Below, one piece after another: positions 44,274 through 50,993 of a DNA stretch of 50,993 nucleotides (positions are counted from its first letter, which is position 1; each line of letters starts with the position of its first letter). The stretch is from an uncultured bacterium (GTDB lineage: Bacteria > Cyanobacteriota > Vampirovibrionia > Gastranaerophilales > Gastranaerophilaceae), in NCBI GenBank assembly GCA_902766395.1, contig CACXDL010000095.1, positions 1 to 50,993 on the forward strand, given 5' to 3'. The position numbers and the translations under genes were made by a program. A model generated the notes under the pieces. It did not search any database, had not been told where the DNA came from, and worked only from the letters and a program-made list of their open reading frames with translations.

Positions 44274-45080
44274 TTATGATTTTTTCTTCATTGATGTATC
44301 TCTGTGGTGTTTTCTTAATTGCTCTTGTAAATCAGTTGAAATTTTAATATTTTGTATTGTCATATTGTATTTTTTTAAATTTCCGATATTTTCGGATTCA
44401 TTTAAAAGATCTCTTTTTGTCGGCATATCATCAAGAGAAGTTTTAACTTTTTCAAAATCTGTTTTTACTTCTTTGGAAATAATTTTTGCAACAACTTCAT
44501 CTAAATCACTTCCGGAGACATTATATCTTGAAGCAATTTCATTAACGGTTTTGCCCTGAGGGAATGTATACAGCCAATTTACAGATAGTTTATCTCCTGG
44601 ACCTACATGGGTGATGCCTTTTTGATGGGGTGTAAACATAATATCATTTTTAAACGGACTATGACCTAATCCTATTGCGTGTCCGATTTCATGCAATATT
44701 GTGTGATAAATTTCTCCTTCGTTGTTATAATCCGCATGTACCAAGCCTTCGGTTAAACCTATCATAACTTCTGCGCTATATAGTCTGTTAGCTCTGTCAT
44801 ATTGAAATTTACAGTGTCCAAGCGCTTGCCTTTGAACTCTTTGCCATTCAATATTAACATTTGATGACAGTAAATTGTCTACAACAACAAAGGATACTTT
44901 ACCATTAGAAACTTTATGCCATTCATCAAGTGCTTGTTTTACATATTGTCTGTATTTCTGATCCTGCCCCGGTTTTGAGTAGAATTTCATAGGCGCAATA
45001 TATACTTTTAATGGCATTATACTCCATCTTATTAAGCGCCCGCTTTTTACAGATTCTTGTAAATATGTTTTCTTATTCAT
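44274..45080 (-). CDS. Matrixin-type zinc metalloprotease with LysM-like segment
   Basis: A 268-residue metzincin. It has the zinc motif HEIGHAIGLGH (residues ~127-137) and a downstream Met-turn (DIMFTPHQKG), as in matrix metalloproteases (M10). The preceding ~90 residues hold the catalytic beta-sheet (LKVYIAP, ALDEWHKVSNGKVSFVVVD, NIEWQRV). The tail contains a LysM-like piece (GKTVNEIASRYNVSGSDLDEVV) and a basic end. There is no signal peptide or pro-domain Cys switch, so export would need another route or it acts inside. TACAAT (minus strand, 45087-45092) lies 6 nt before the ATG: leaderless type. Substrate unknown. Confidence 0.85.
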   Translation of the reverse strand: MNKKTYLQESVKSGRLIRWSIMPLKVYIAPMKFYSKPGQDQKYRQYVKQALDEWHKVSNGKVSFVVVDNLLSSNVNIEWQRVQRQALGHCKFQYDRANRLYSAEVMIGLTEGLVHADYNNEGEIYHTILHEIGHAIGLGHSPFKNDIMFTPHQKGITHVGPGDKLSVNWLYTFPQGKTVNEIASRYNVSGSDLDEVVAKIISKEVKTDFEKVKTSLDDMPTKRDLLNESENIGNLKKYNMTIQNIKISTDLQEQLRKHHRDTSMKKKS

Positions 45081-45145
45081 ATTTTTATTGTATAATAAAA
45101 AGCACGTTAAGAAAAGAATTTAAACAGACTAAGGAGATATAAATT

Positions 45146-45493
45146 ATGGGTATGAACTTAATGAATTTAATGAAGCAGGTTCAAAATGTACAGAAAAAAG
45201 CAGGTGCGATGCAGGAAGAACTTGCAAATTTAGAGATTGTCGGTGAAAGTGCCGGAGGCTCTGTAAAAGTAACTTGTGACGGTCAGGGTAAATTCAAATC
45301 TATTAAAATTTCTGCAGAAGCAATAAATCCGGAAAATCCTGCAGCTGTTGATCCTGACACTATAGAGATGCTTGAAGATATAATTTCTTCCGCAATGAAA
45401 GAAGCAACCCAAAAAGCTTCAAAAGAAATGGAAGAAAGAATGAAGAAAATTACAGGCGGAATTAATATTCCGGGATTAAATTTTGGTAAATAA
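45146..45493 (+). CDS. YbaB/EbfC nucleoid-associated protein
   Basis: A 115-residue YbaB-family DNA-binding protein: LMKQVQNVQKKAGAMQEELANLEIVGESAGGSVKVTCDGQGKFKSIKIS, then DTIEMLEDIISSAMKEATQKASKEMEERMKKITGG. Dimers bind DNA around the nucleoid. A strong AAGGAG Shine-Dalgarno sequence precedes the ATG, and a TATAAT lies at 45091-45096 for this strand. Its stop overlaps the recR start, the classic ybaB-recR pair. Confidence 0.95.
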   Translation: MGMNLMNLMKQVQNVQKKAGAMQEELANLEIVGESAGGSVKVTCDGQGKFKSIKISAEAINPENPAAVDPDTIEMLEDIISSAMKEATQKASKEMEERMKKITGGINIPGLNFGK

Positions 45494-46089
45494 TGATATA
45501 TCCAAAGTCGATAGCTTCATTAATTGAGCAATTTCAAAAATTCCCTTCAATAGGCCCAAAATCTGCTCAGCGTTTGGCATTTTATTTGTTAAGAATGCCT
45601 TTGGCTGAGGTGCAGAATTTTGCAAAAATTATTGTGGAAGCAAAAGAAAATACAAAAACTTGTGATGTTTGTTTTAATATCTCAACATCTTCTCCATGTG
45701 AAATCTGTTCTTCTTCAACCAGAGATAAATCTATAATTTGTGTTGTTTCAGAATCAAAAGATTTAATAGCGATTGAAAAAACGAATGAATATAAGGGGCT
45801 ATATCATGTTCTTCAAGGTCTGATTTCTCCGATGGATGGTATAGGTGCAGATGATATAAGAATAAAAGAGCTGCTAAGCCGTTTAACAAATGAGGATGTA
45901 AAAGAGGTAATATTAGCGCTGAGTCCTTCTGTTGAAGGTGAAGCTACGAGCCTTTATTTAACAAAATTGATAAAACCCTTTGGAATAAAGGTCTCTCGCA
46001 TTGCTTTTGGGTTACCGGTTGGGGGCGATTTAGAGTACGCTGATGAAATAACGATTGCAAAGGCGTTGGAAGGCCGGCATGAAATTTAG
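45493..46089 (+). CDS. recR: Recombination protein RecR
   Basis: A 198-residue repair protein that helps load RecA at gaps with RecO/RecF. It contains the helix-hairpin-helix FQKFPSIGPKSAQRLAFYLL, a C4 zinc finger (CDVCFN...CEIC), a Toprim domain (IICVVSESKDLIAIEKT, VILALSPSVEGEATSLYL) and the terminal GLPVGGDLEYADEITIAKALEGR. Length is typical. It overlaps ybaB by 1 bp. Confidence 0.97.
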   Translation: MIYPKSIASLIEQFQKFPSIGPKSAQRLAFYLLRMPLAEVQNFAKIIVEAKENTKTCDVCFNISTSSPCEICSSSTRDKSIICVVSESKDLIAIEKTNEYKGLYHVLQGLISPMDGIGADDIRIKELLSRLTNEDVKEVILALSPSVEGEATSLYLTKLIKPFGIKVSRIAFGLPVGGDLEYADEITIAKALEGRHEI

Positions 46090-46114
46090 CCAATGCTATT
46101 GATAAGTTTATTGA

Positions 46115-46143
46115 TTGATAAAATATATATAATGGGCTAAAAT
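46115..46143 (+). promoter_or_regulatory. Promoter of the OppF/DppF-like gene
   Basis: TTGATA (46115-46120), exactly 17 nt, TAAAAT (46138-46143), then 6 nt to the ATG at 46150. No Shine-Dalgarno sequence: a leaderless arrangement. Confidence 0.65.
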
Positions 46144-46149
46144 ACTCTT

Positions 46150-47142
46150 ATGAAATTGTTAGAAATAAATGATTTGTATGCAGACTATGTTTCAAACAAA
46201 GGTATAACCGGAAAGAAACAGACTATTCACGCTATAAACGGGTTAAGTTTATATGTTAAAAAAGGGGAGATATTGTCAATTGCCGGGGAATCCGGATGTG
46301 GAAAATCTTCTCTTGCAAAGTTAATAATGAAATTAATTGAGCCAAAAAGTGGCGAAATAAAATTTGAAGACAATAATATCTTAAATTTAAAAAATAAAAA
46401 TGATATAAAAAATTTTTATAAGAAAATTCAAATGATTTTTCAAAATCCTTATTCGAGTTTGAACCCAAAATCAACTGTTGGCTCGATTCTTCGGGAGCCT
46501 TTAGAAATTAATACAAACTATAACTCAAAAGAAATAGATAAAATCATTGAAGAAAAGCTGGCGCAAGTTGGTTTAGACAAATCTGTTTTAAAACTATATC
46601 CGCATGAGTTTTCCGGAGGTCAAAGACAGCGCATAGCAATAGCAAGAGCGTTAGTGTCAGAACCGGAACTAATTATTGCTGACGAACCTGTGAGTGCTCT
46701 TGATGTTAGTATTCAGGCGCAAATAATAAATTTAATCAAATCACTAAAAGATAACAATAACTTAACTTTTTTGTTTATATCTCACGATTTGAGTGTAATA
46801 AGATATTTATCAGATCGTATTGCAATTATGTATCTTGGGGAGATTGTCGAAACGGGTCAGACCGAAGAAATTTTTGAAAATCCAAAACATCCGTATACAA
46901 AAGCTTTGTTAGCTTCTGTTCCAAAAATGAGTGCATCCGAATCTGCAGAGACGGTTTCTCTATGTGGAGAGTTGCCTTCTGCAGAGAAATTACCAAAGGG
47001 TTGTAAATTTCATACACGATGTCCTTACAGTATGGAAATTTGTAAAAAATCTTCTCCTTTTGTGTGTGATTTTTCTTCAACCCATAGCTGCAAATGCTTT
47101 TTATATGATGAAAATTGTTTGAATTCTCTTTCTCAAAAATAA
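46150..47142 (+). CDS. Oligopeptide/dipeptide ABC transporter ATP-binding protein (OppF/DppF-like)
   Basis: A 330-residue ATPase: Walker A GESGCGKSS near residue 46, FQNPYSSLNPKSTVGSIL (Q-loop), signature FSGGQRQRIAIARAL, Walker B LIIADEPVSALDV, and switch His in FISHDLS. It ends with the oligopeptide C-terminal domain carrying Cys (GCKFHTRCPYSMEIC), a common Fe-S-type motif of this subgroup. It powers uptake of peptides or nickel-like solutes. Its permeases and binding protein are not in the window, so the substrate is unknown. Confidence 0.9.
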   Translation: MKLLEINDLYADYVSNKGITGKKQTIHAINGLSLYVKKGEILSIAGESGCGKSSLAKLIMKLIEPKSGEIKFEDNNILNLKNKNDIKNFYKKIQMIFQNPYSSLNPKSTVGSILREPLEINTNYNSKEIDKIIEEKLAQVGLDKSVLKLYPHEFSGGQRQRIAIARALVSEPELIIADEPVSALDVSIQAQIINLIKSLKDNNNLTFLFISHDLSVIRYLSDRIAIMYLGEIVETGQTEEIFENPKHPYTKALLASVPKMSASESAETVSLCGELPSAEKLPKGCKFHTRCPYSMEICKKSSPFVCDFSSTHSCKCFLYDENCLNSLSQK

Positions 47143-47170
47143 ATATTTATTGTTATGATATAATTTTTTT

Positions 47171-47614
47171 ATGGAAAAACAAGTTATTACCGTCAATAAA
47201 AAAGCCTTTCATGACTACAATATTTTTGAAAAATATGTAGCAGGTGTTGTGCTGACAGGAACTGAAATAAAATCTGTAAGAAATAATGCTATAAATTTAA
47301 AAGACAGTTTTTGCCGTATAGATGAAGGTGAAATATATATGTATAACTGTCATATATCTCCTTATTCAAATGGTAATATTCACAACCATGAACAAAAGCG
47401 TACGAGAAAACTTTTGTTAACAAAGAAAGAAATTTTTAAAATCACCGGGAAAATAAAAAAAGACGGTTATACCCTTATTCCTTTAGAAGTCTTTATTACA
47501 AAAGGATTTGCTAAAATTGAAATAGGTTTGGCAAAGGGTAAAAAGCTATACGATAAACGCGAAGATATGGCTAAAAAAGACATTCAAAGGAAGATTCAGC
47601 AAGGTAAATACTAA
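47171..47614 (+). CDS. smpB: SsrA-binding protein SmpB
   Basis: A 147-residue tmRNA-binding protein for ribosome rescue: VITVNKKAFHDYNIFEKYVAGVVLTGTEIKSVRNNAINLKDSF, HNHEQKRTRKLLL, GYTLIPLEVFITKGFAKIEIGLAKGKKLYDKR, and a basic tail. Expected length. TGATATAAT, an extended -10, lies 6 nt before the ATG (47159-47164) with no Shine-Dalgarno sequence, so the mRNA is probably leaderless. Convergent and overlapping by 4 bp with the PH-like gene. Confidence 0.97.
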   Translation: MEKQVITVNKKAFHDYNIFEKYVAGVVLTGTEIKSVRNNAINLKDSFCRIDEGEIYMYNCHISPYSNGNIHNHEQKRTRKLLLTKKEIFKITGKIKKDGYTLIPLEVFITKGFAKIEIGLAKGKKLYDKREDMAKKDIQRKIQQGKY

Positions 47615-48159
47615 TGTAAGTTACAATATTTATATATATGCTGATCATATGATGCATTAATTCCACATTCGGACAATGTGTTCACAATAGAATTGATGTC
47701 TTTTTTAGAATGTAATTCTATAGAGACTAATTTCCCGCCTTTAATAACAATATCCATACTGCTGTTTACAAAATGCCGCAATATGAGATCTGCGGAAAAG
47801 CCTTTCATTTTTGGAGGTTCTTTATAGCGTATTTTTATAGTTTCTATATCTTCAGGTTTTATTTCTAAACCATTAAAATCAAGAATCCCTGTATCAGTGT
47901 ATAACGTGAAGAATTTTAAATCTTTATCTCCGACTTTCCATTTTTTTATGTTGTCAGAATGTATTTTTTGCTTAAAATATAGCAAAATAAAAAATGGTAT
48001 AGCTAACACGATACTTATATAAAACAAAATTTTATGACTAAATAACAAAAAAATTATGGCTAAATATGGCAAAGCCAAGAAATAGAAATTTATTTTTAAT
48101 TCCTTAGAATTTTCAACAAGTGGATAAAAAGTTATATTTTTTCCATTTCGTACTTCCAT
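47611..48159 (-). CDS. Membrane protein with PH-like domain, unknown
   Basis: A 182-residue protein with two adjacent membrane helices (INFYFLALPYLAIIFLLFS, ILFYISIVLAIPFFILLYF) followed by a ~115-residue soluble domain whose strands (LKFFTLYTDTGILDFNGLEIKPEDIETIKIRYK) resemble bacterial PH-like domains. I start at 48159, not 48183: extended -10 TGGTATAAT (minus strand, 48166-48174) lies 6 nt ahead with a TTTACA -35 18 nt farther on. Function unknown. Confidence 0.7.
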   Translation of the reverse strand: MEVRNGKNITFYPLVENSKELKINFYFLALPYLAIIFLLFSHKILFYISIVLAIPFFILLYFKQKIHSDNIKKWKVGDKDLKFFTLYTDTGILDFNGLEIKPEDIETIKIRYKEPPKMKGFSADLILRHFVNSSMDIVIKGGKLVSIELHSKKDINSIVNTLSECGINASYDQHIYKYCNLH

Positions 48160-48192
48160 GTTTATATTATACCATATTTTCATATTTAATGT

Positions 48193-48221
48193 AAAAAAAA
48201 CCTGATTTTTGTAAAATCAGG
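48193..48221 (-). terminator. Intrinsic terminator of the 57-residue protein gene
   Basis: CCTGATTTT (minus strand) pairs with AAAATCAGG around a short loop, at 48201-48221, followed by eight T (48200-48193 on the minus strand). A strong minus-strand terminator about 50 nt after the small gene's stop. Confidence 0.88.
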
Positions 48222-48273
48222 GATAAAATTTGTAGGGGAAAAATTAAATTGGTTAAATATAATATATAAAAAA

Positions 48274-48447
48274 TTATGCGATATGTAATAATTGTTTGTT
48301 ATATGCTGCGATAAAATTCATTTGTTCAAGTAATAATTCAGTTTTATCAACAAATGGTTGAGGCTGAACAGCAACAGTAGTGGTTATTTGATCTTTATAA
48401 ATGTTTTGTAAATTCTTATCAATTTTTTTCAAATTTTTAAGTGCCAT
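48274..48447 (-). CDS. Small 57-residue protein, unknown
   Basis: An uninterrupted frame: MALKNLKKIDKNLQNIYKDQ, then ITTTVAVQPQPFVDKTELLL, ending EQMNFIAAYNKQLLHIA. It has AGAGG 9-11 nt before the ATG and a strong terminator downstream, so it is very likely real. Predicted two amphipathic helices separated by a QPQP hinge; no signal peptide or membrane helix. It is divergent from the 647-residue unknown gene, with both in a region of lineage-specific proteins. Function unknown. Confidence 0.65.
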   Translation of the reverse strand: MALKNLKKIDKNLQNIYKDQITTTVAVQPQPFVDKTELLLEQMNFIAAYNKQLLHIA

Positions 48448-48622
48448 TTTAAAAGCCTCTCTTTTTATCTCTCTTGTATATATAAAGTATATACTTGAAT
48501 AATTATTTCAAAGAGTGTTTATTTTGTTACATAACTTTACATTAGATATAATAAGTTAATATTTAAGCAAATAATTATTAAAATATGTTTTTATAATTGT
48601 ATAGGGAAAAATAGGGAATCTC

Positions 48623-50566
48623 ATGTCTCAACAAATACCCACAATAGGTGGAAAACCATTAAATATTAATCAAATCCAAAATCCTGCAATGCAGGGTCAG
48701 GGTTCTGATGCAGTAAATCAAGCTCAGCAAGCGGCAAACAATTCATATCTTGCAAACAGGGCGAAAGCTTCTCAAGATGCTGATCCTGCAACGACTCTCG
48801 GCCTAACCACCGCAATTGGATATGGTATTGGTCAGGGTATGGATGTGTTTAACAAAAAGTCAGGTGGAGAGTACGAAAAGAGTATTTTCGGACGTTTAGG
48901 CGGTTGGGCTGATGCCTTTTCAAAAAATACAAGAGTTGGAAGAGCTATAGAAAATTCTCTTCAAAAAATTAATGCATATATCACATTAAAATCACGTTCA
49001 AGTAAAATTCTTTATGCATTGAAACATCATGCAACAATGCCGGATTGGAAGATTGTTAAACAAATGGGGTCTGGATTAAAAGGTTTTCTTGGTACTGATA
49101 CGGAAAATGTTTTTGAACATTTTATGAAACCTATTGATGGCAATTTCCAAAAACTTGAGCAGTATGGCATGAGTCAGGAAGAGATAAACAATTTCAGACG
49201 CAGCCTGACCGGAACAAAAGCAGAACAGGTTTTGGAACTTCAAAAGAAAGAATTAGAAAAATTAGGAGCTTCTGCTTCTGAAGTTGCGGGAAAAACTATA
49301 GAAGAATTAAAAGATTTAGCAACTGAACTGAAAGCTAAAAAATTGGGTTTTGCAAATTTAGCCGAATATAATTTTTTAAAAGGTAATTTTGTAGATAATC
49401 CTAATGTTATTAGAGATGTACTTGAAAAAGCAGATAAGAATATAAAAATTTCTGTGTGGCGCGGCGATGGCTCTACGCTATTTGGTAAATTAAAATCGCA
49501 TTTCTTAGGAAGAACCGTTTCATTAAGCGAATTATATAATAAATATAATGTAATATTAGGCAAGGGCAATAAATCATATCTTGGGCGAGCATTACCAAAA
49601 GCATTGGCTTGGATTACAGAAGGCGGCACAAACCGCTTTGCCGGTGGTAAATTAGCACCATTTATGCAGGCATTTTTCTTTGCTGATATGTTGTACCATG
49701 CTGTAAAGGCACCTGTAGGTGAAAAAATTAAGACTTTTGCCGAAAGAGTTGTAAATGATTTCACATACTTTATTGGCGGTATTGCCGGTGTTGTCGGAAT
49801 GCATAAACTTATCGGTTGTTTCAAATATATAGGCAACAATGATGCAGGCAGAGAAGCATATAGAGCAGCTTTAAAAGCTTTTAATGAACAGGTAAAAGCA
49901 AAAGCTTTTGCAAGTAAAGCAGATTACAATGCCGCAGGAAAAGCTGTTGATGCTCTTTTAAATACTGATGGTCTAAAGTGGTATCAAAAAATCTTGCAAA
50001 AAGCTGCTTGTATTATGAATATGGGTAATGAGCATAAATTAGCTTATCGGTCTAATAAATTAATAAATAATAATTTTTTAAGACGTGTTTTAAATACGAA
50101 TATTCTTGGTGTACCTTTGAGATTTGCGTTACCAATGATAATCGTATCTCCATTCCTCGCTAAATTGACAACAAAAGCGGCTCATTTGATTTTTGGCAGG
50201 CCAACTCATTCTGTATTAGATGAAGAAACAGAAGAAGAAACTTCGAAACAAAAAGATGGTATTAAAAAACCTGAAAATCAGTCATCCTCTGTTACTCAAA
50301 CTGCAAAAGCTGATCCTAATAGTTATGCTGATACAAATTTAATAAAACGAAGAGCAAATAAGCAAAATTCCGGTTCTCATGAATCAAATGATGTTACTAA
50401 AACTGAAAAAAATAATGATAAAAATGTAGAGCCCGTAAGGACTTATATTCCATCTCCTGTAGGCATGGTTCAAACTTCTCCTGACAGAACGGCTTATGAT
50501 AATGCTATGTCGAAAGCAGATTCTGCAGAAAAAGAAATAGAGCAGATTTTAGCTAATTACAGATAG
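48623..50566 (+). CDS. Large unknown protein, 647 residues
   Basis: I recognise no family. The first 55 residues are Gln/Asn/Ala-rich and disordered, without a signal peptide. A Gly-rich block (TAIGYGIGQGMDVF) precedes helical, basic segments. Two hydrophobic stretches occur: near residue 390 (YFIGGIAGVVGMHKLIG) and near 490-510 (LRFALPMIIVSPFLAKL). The last ~110 residues are polar and disordered (EEETEEETSKQK, Ser/Asn-rich), ending in a helix. A TAGGGA sequence before the ATG serves as Shine-Dalgarno. Codon use is regular. Possibly an exported or surface-associated protein (inference only). The ncRNA gene follows directly. Confidence 0.8.
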   Translation: MSQQIPTIGGKPLNINQIQNPAMQGQGSDAVNQAQQAANNSYLANRAKASQDADPATTLGLTTAIGYGIGQGMDVFNKKSGGEYEKSIFGRLGGWADAFSKNTRVGRAIENSLQKINAYITLKSRSSKILYALKHHATMPDWKIVKQMGSGLKGFLGTDTENVFEHFMKPIDGNFQKLEQYGMSQEEINNFRRSLTGTKAEQVLELQKKELEKLGASASEVAGKTIEELKDLATELKAKKLGFANLAEYNFLKGNFVDNPNVIRDVLEKADKNIKISVWRGDGSTLFGKLKSHFLGRTVSLSELYNKYNVILGKGNKSYLGRALPKALAWITEGGTNRFAGGKLAPFMQAFFFADMLYHAVKAPVGEKIKTFAERVVNDFTYFIGGIAGVVGMHKLIGCFKYIGNNDAGREAYRAALKAFNEQVKAKAFASKADYNAAGKAVDALLNTDGLKWYQKILQKAACIMNMGNEHKLAYRSNKLINNNFLRRVLNTNILGVPLRFALPMIIVSPFLAKLTTKAAHLIFGRPTHSVLDEETEEETSKQKDGIKKPENQSSSVTQTAKADPNSYADTNLIKRRANKQNSGSHESNDVTKTEKNNDKNVEPVRTYIPSPVGMVQTSPDRTAYDNAMSKADSAEKEIEQILANYR

Positions 50567-50574
50567 TAACACGT

Positions 50575-50603
50575 TTGATAATCTTATAATTATATGTTAT
50601 TAT
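50575..50603 (+). promoter_or_regulatory. Promoter of the structured ncRNA
   Basis: TTGATA (50575-50580), exactly 17 nt, TATTAT (50598-50603). The predicted start near 50610-50611 coincides with the first base of the RNA's closing stem. Confidence 0.65.
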
Positions 50604-50610
50604 CTTGTAA

Positions 50611-50780
50611 GCTCTGTATAGGTGTTAATTTTGTTCCTACATTTATATAAATAGGGAGAGTTAACTCCGTGAGGTTGAAGTATACCCGCCGATTTTATCG
50701 CTAGCGGGAAACGGATTACTCAGGGTTCTCACCCACCTGCGAGCCTAGCAGGTAACAAAATCCGCTTATACAGGGCTTTT
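50611..50780 (+). ncRNA. Structured ncRNA, 6S RNA-like rod with central bubble
   Basis: This ~170-nt non-coding stretch folds into one closed molecule. GCTCTGTATAGGTG (50611-50624) pairs continuously with CGCTTATACAGGGC (50763-50776): 14 pairs, three of them G-U. After a 3x1 internal loop, ATTTTGTT (50628-50635) pairs with AACAAAAT (50754-50761). A side hairpin (ACCTGC/GCAGGT, 50735-50753) lies on the 3' side of a central bubble. A terminal rod is formed by GTGAG/CTCAC, AGTA/TACT and a CCCGC/GCGGG hairpin. It ends in CTTTT. Size, closing stem, 3'-side bubble hairpin and dedicated promoter fit 6S RNA, which inhibits the housekeeping RNA polymerase. Conserved 6S sequence was not checked; another regulatory RNA is possible. 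Confidence 0.55.
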
Positions 50781-50834
50781 AAAAGTTGTGTAACGTTTTG
50801 TAACAACACGCCTTTAAATGTTAAAGTTTTTATT

Positions 50835-50885
50835 AGTGACTGCCGACATGAAAGATATAGGAAACCGAATGAAAGGACAGTCACT
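50835..50885 (+). promoter_or_regulatory. Start-site hairpin enclosing the ribosome binding site
   Basis: AGTGACTG (50835-50842) pairs perfectly with CAGTCACT (50878-50885), and the ATG begins at the next base. The 35-nt loop holds the AAAGGA Shine-Dalgarno sequence. Such a stem next to the start codon could make translation sensitive to a ligand, protein or temperature. Confidence 0.5.
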
Positions 50886-50993
50886 ATGGGAATGAGTGCA
50901 TCTCAGGCAAGATTCTTGAGTTTGACAGCCAGAAAGACAAACGTTGAATATGAAGGACAACAAATTAACCAACAACGTACTGCGCTTTCAAAT
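50886..50993 (+). CDS. SQARFL-type N-terminal protein (partial, runs off the edge)
   Basis: The first 36 residues of a gene cut by the window end: MGMSASQARFLSLTARKTNV followed by EYEGQQINQQRTALSN. It is a helical, heptad-like, Gln/Arg-rich start without a signal peptide. From memory, this N-terminus is recurrent in gut Gastranaerophilales proteins of unknown function, and it recalls N-terminal export/assembly helices of flagellar-type axial proteins. AAAGGA gives a Shine-Dalgarno sequence inside the upstream hairpin loop. Only the start is visible, so length and function are unknown. Confidence 0.75.
   Translation, partial: MGMSASQARFLSLTARKTNVEYEGQQINQQRTALSN

Noticed and set aside
50640-50765. 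Possible riboswitch (TPP, c-di-GMP-I, THF or cobalamin type) in the non-coding region before the SQARFL gene.
   Set aside because: Local motifs such as CAGGGTT and ACCTGC recall parts of these, but none of the conserved cores is present, and the 14-pair closing helix with its own promoter and T-run suggests a separate RNA gene.
1-50993. tRNA, rRNA, CRISPR arrays, insertion sequences or prophage genes.
   Set aside because: No tRNA-like T-loop/acceptor arrangement, no regularly spaced repeats, and no transposase, integrase or phage structural gene seen in reading the window by eye.

Overview
The window is about 51 kb of AT-rich bacterial DNA, densely packed with genes in short runs on both strands. 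I see no rRNA, tRNA, IS element, phage or CRISPR array. The gene set suggests a fermentative, anaerobic, Gram-negative-type organism: a fused AdhE aldehyde/alcohol dehydrogenase, a rubredoxin-rubrerythrin, an MlaE lipid permease, a Slt-type lytic transglycosylase and a TonB-like protein. Several proteins look cyanobacterial in style (short SSB, long NusB, threonine synthase). With the small 'SxSQARFLxLTAR' protein entering at the right edge, this makes a gut Gastranaerophilales ('Melainabacteria', non-photosynthetic Cyanobacteriota) my best guess. That rests on resemblance, not on a search.

Layout. 1-2.3 kb: two surface-polysaccharide glycosyltransferases (minus), the first interrupted at the edge by an in-frame stop inside a methyltransferase domain. 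2.3-7.2 kb: two small XRE regulators, small proteins, and adhE behind a promoter with a Rex-like operator. 7.2-10.6 kb: mlaE, ssb, a four-carbon acid sugar kinase and pdxA. 10.6-15.1 kb: a two-gene AddAB/RecB-like nuclease plus double-helicase unit (minus). 15.2-21 kb: wHTH protein, isocitrate dehydrogenase, DnaJ-like protein, queE, PC4-like protein and priA. 21-30.9 kb: aroE, a uridine-kinase-like gene, ribD, an MBL hydrolase, gshB, a GGDEF protein, hom, a FliI/SctN-type ATPase and thrC. 31-34.6 kb: two zinc alcohol dehydrogenases around an unknown repeat protein, then rubrerythrin. 34.6-40.2 kb: an MFS-glycosyltransferase fusion and a three-gene envelope cluster (VWA protein, FHA-like polytopic protein, TonB-like protein). 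40.2-47.6 kb: nusB, slt, mscS, rlmH, a matrixin protease, ybaB-recR, oppF-like and smpB. 47.6-51 kb: a PH-like membrane protein, a 57-residue protein with its own terminator, a 647-residue unknown, a structured 6S-like ncRNA with a good promoter, and the start of the SQARFL protein behind a start-site hairpin.

Most worth following up: the ncRNA at 50611-50780; the VWA/FHA/TonB-like cluster at 37105-40190; the split AddAB-like unit with a decayed first helicase; the MFS-glycosyltransferase fusion; the Rex-like box at adhE; an altered GGDEF motif; and a recurring leaderless architecture in which a -10 hexamer sits 6-7 nt before an ATG lacking a Shine-Dalgarno sequence, seen at about ten genes.
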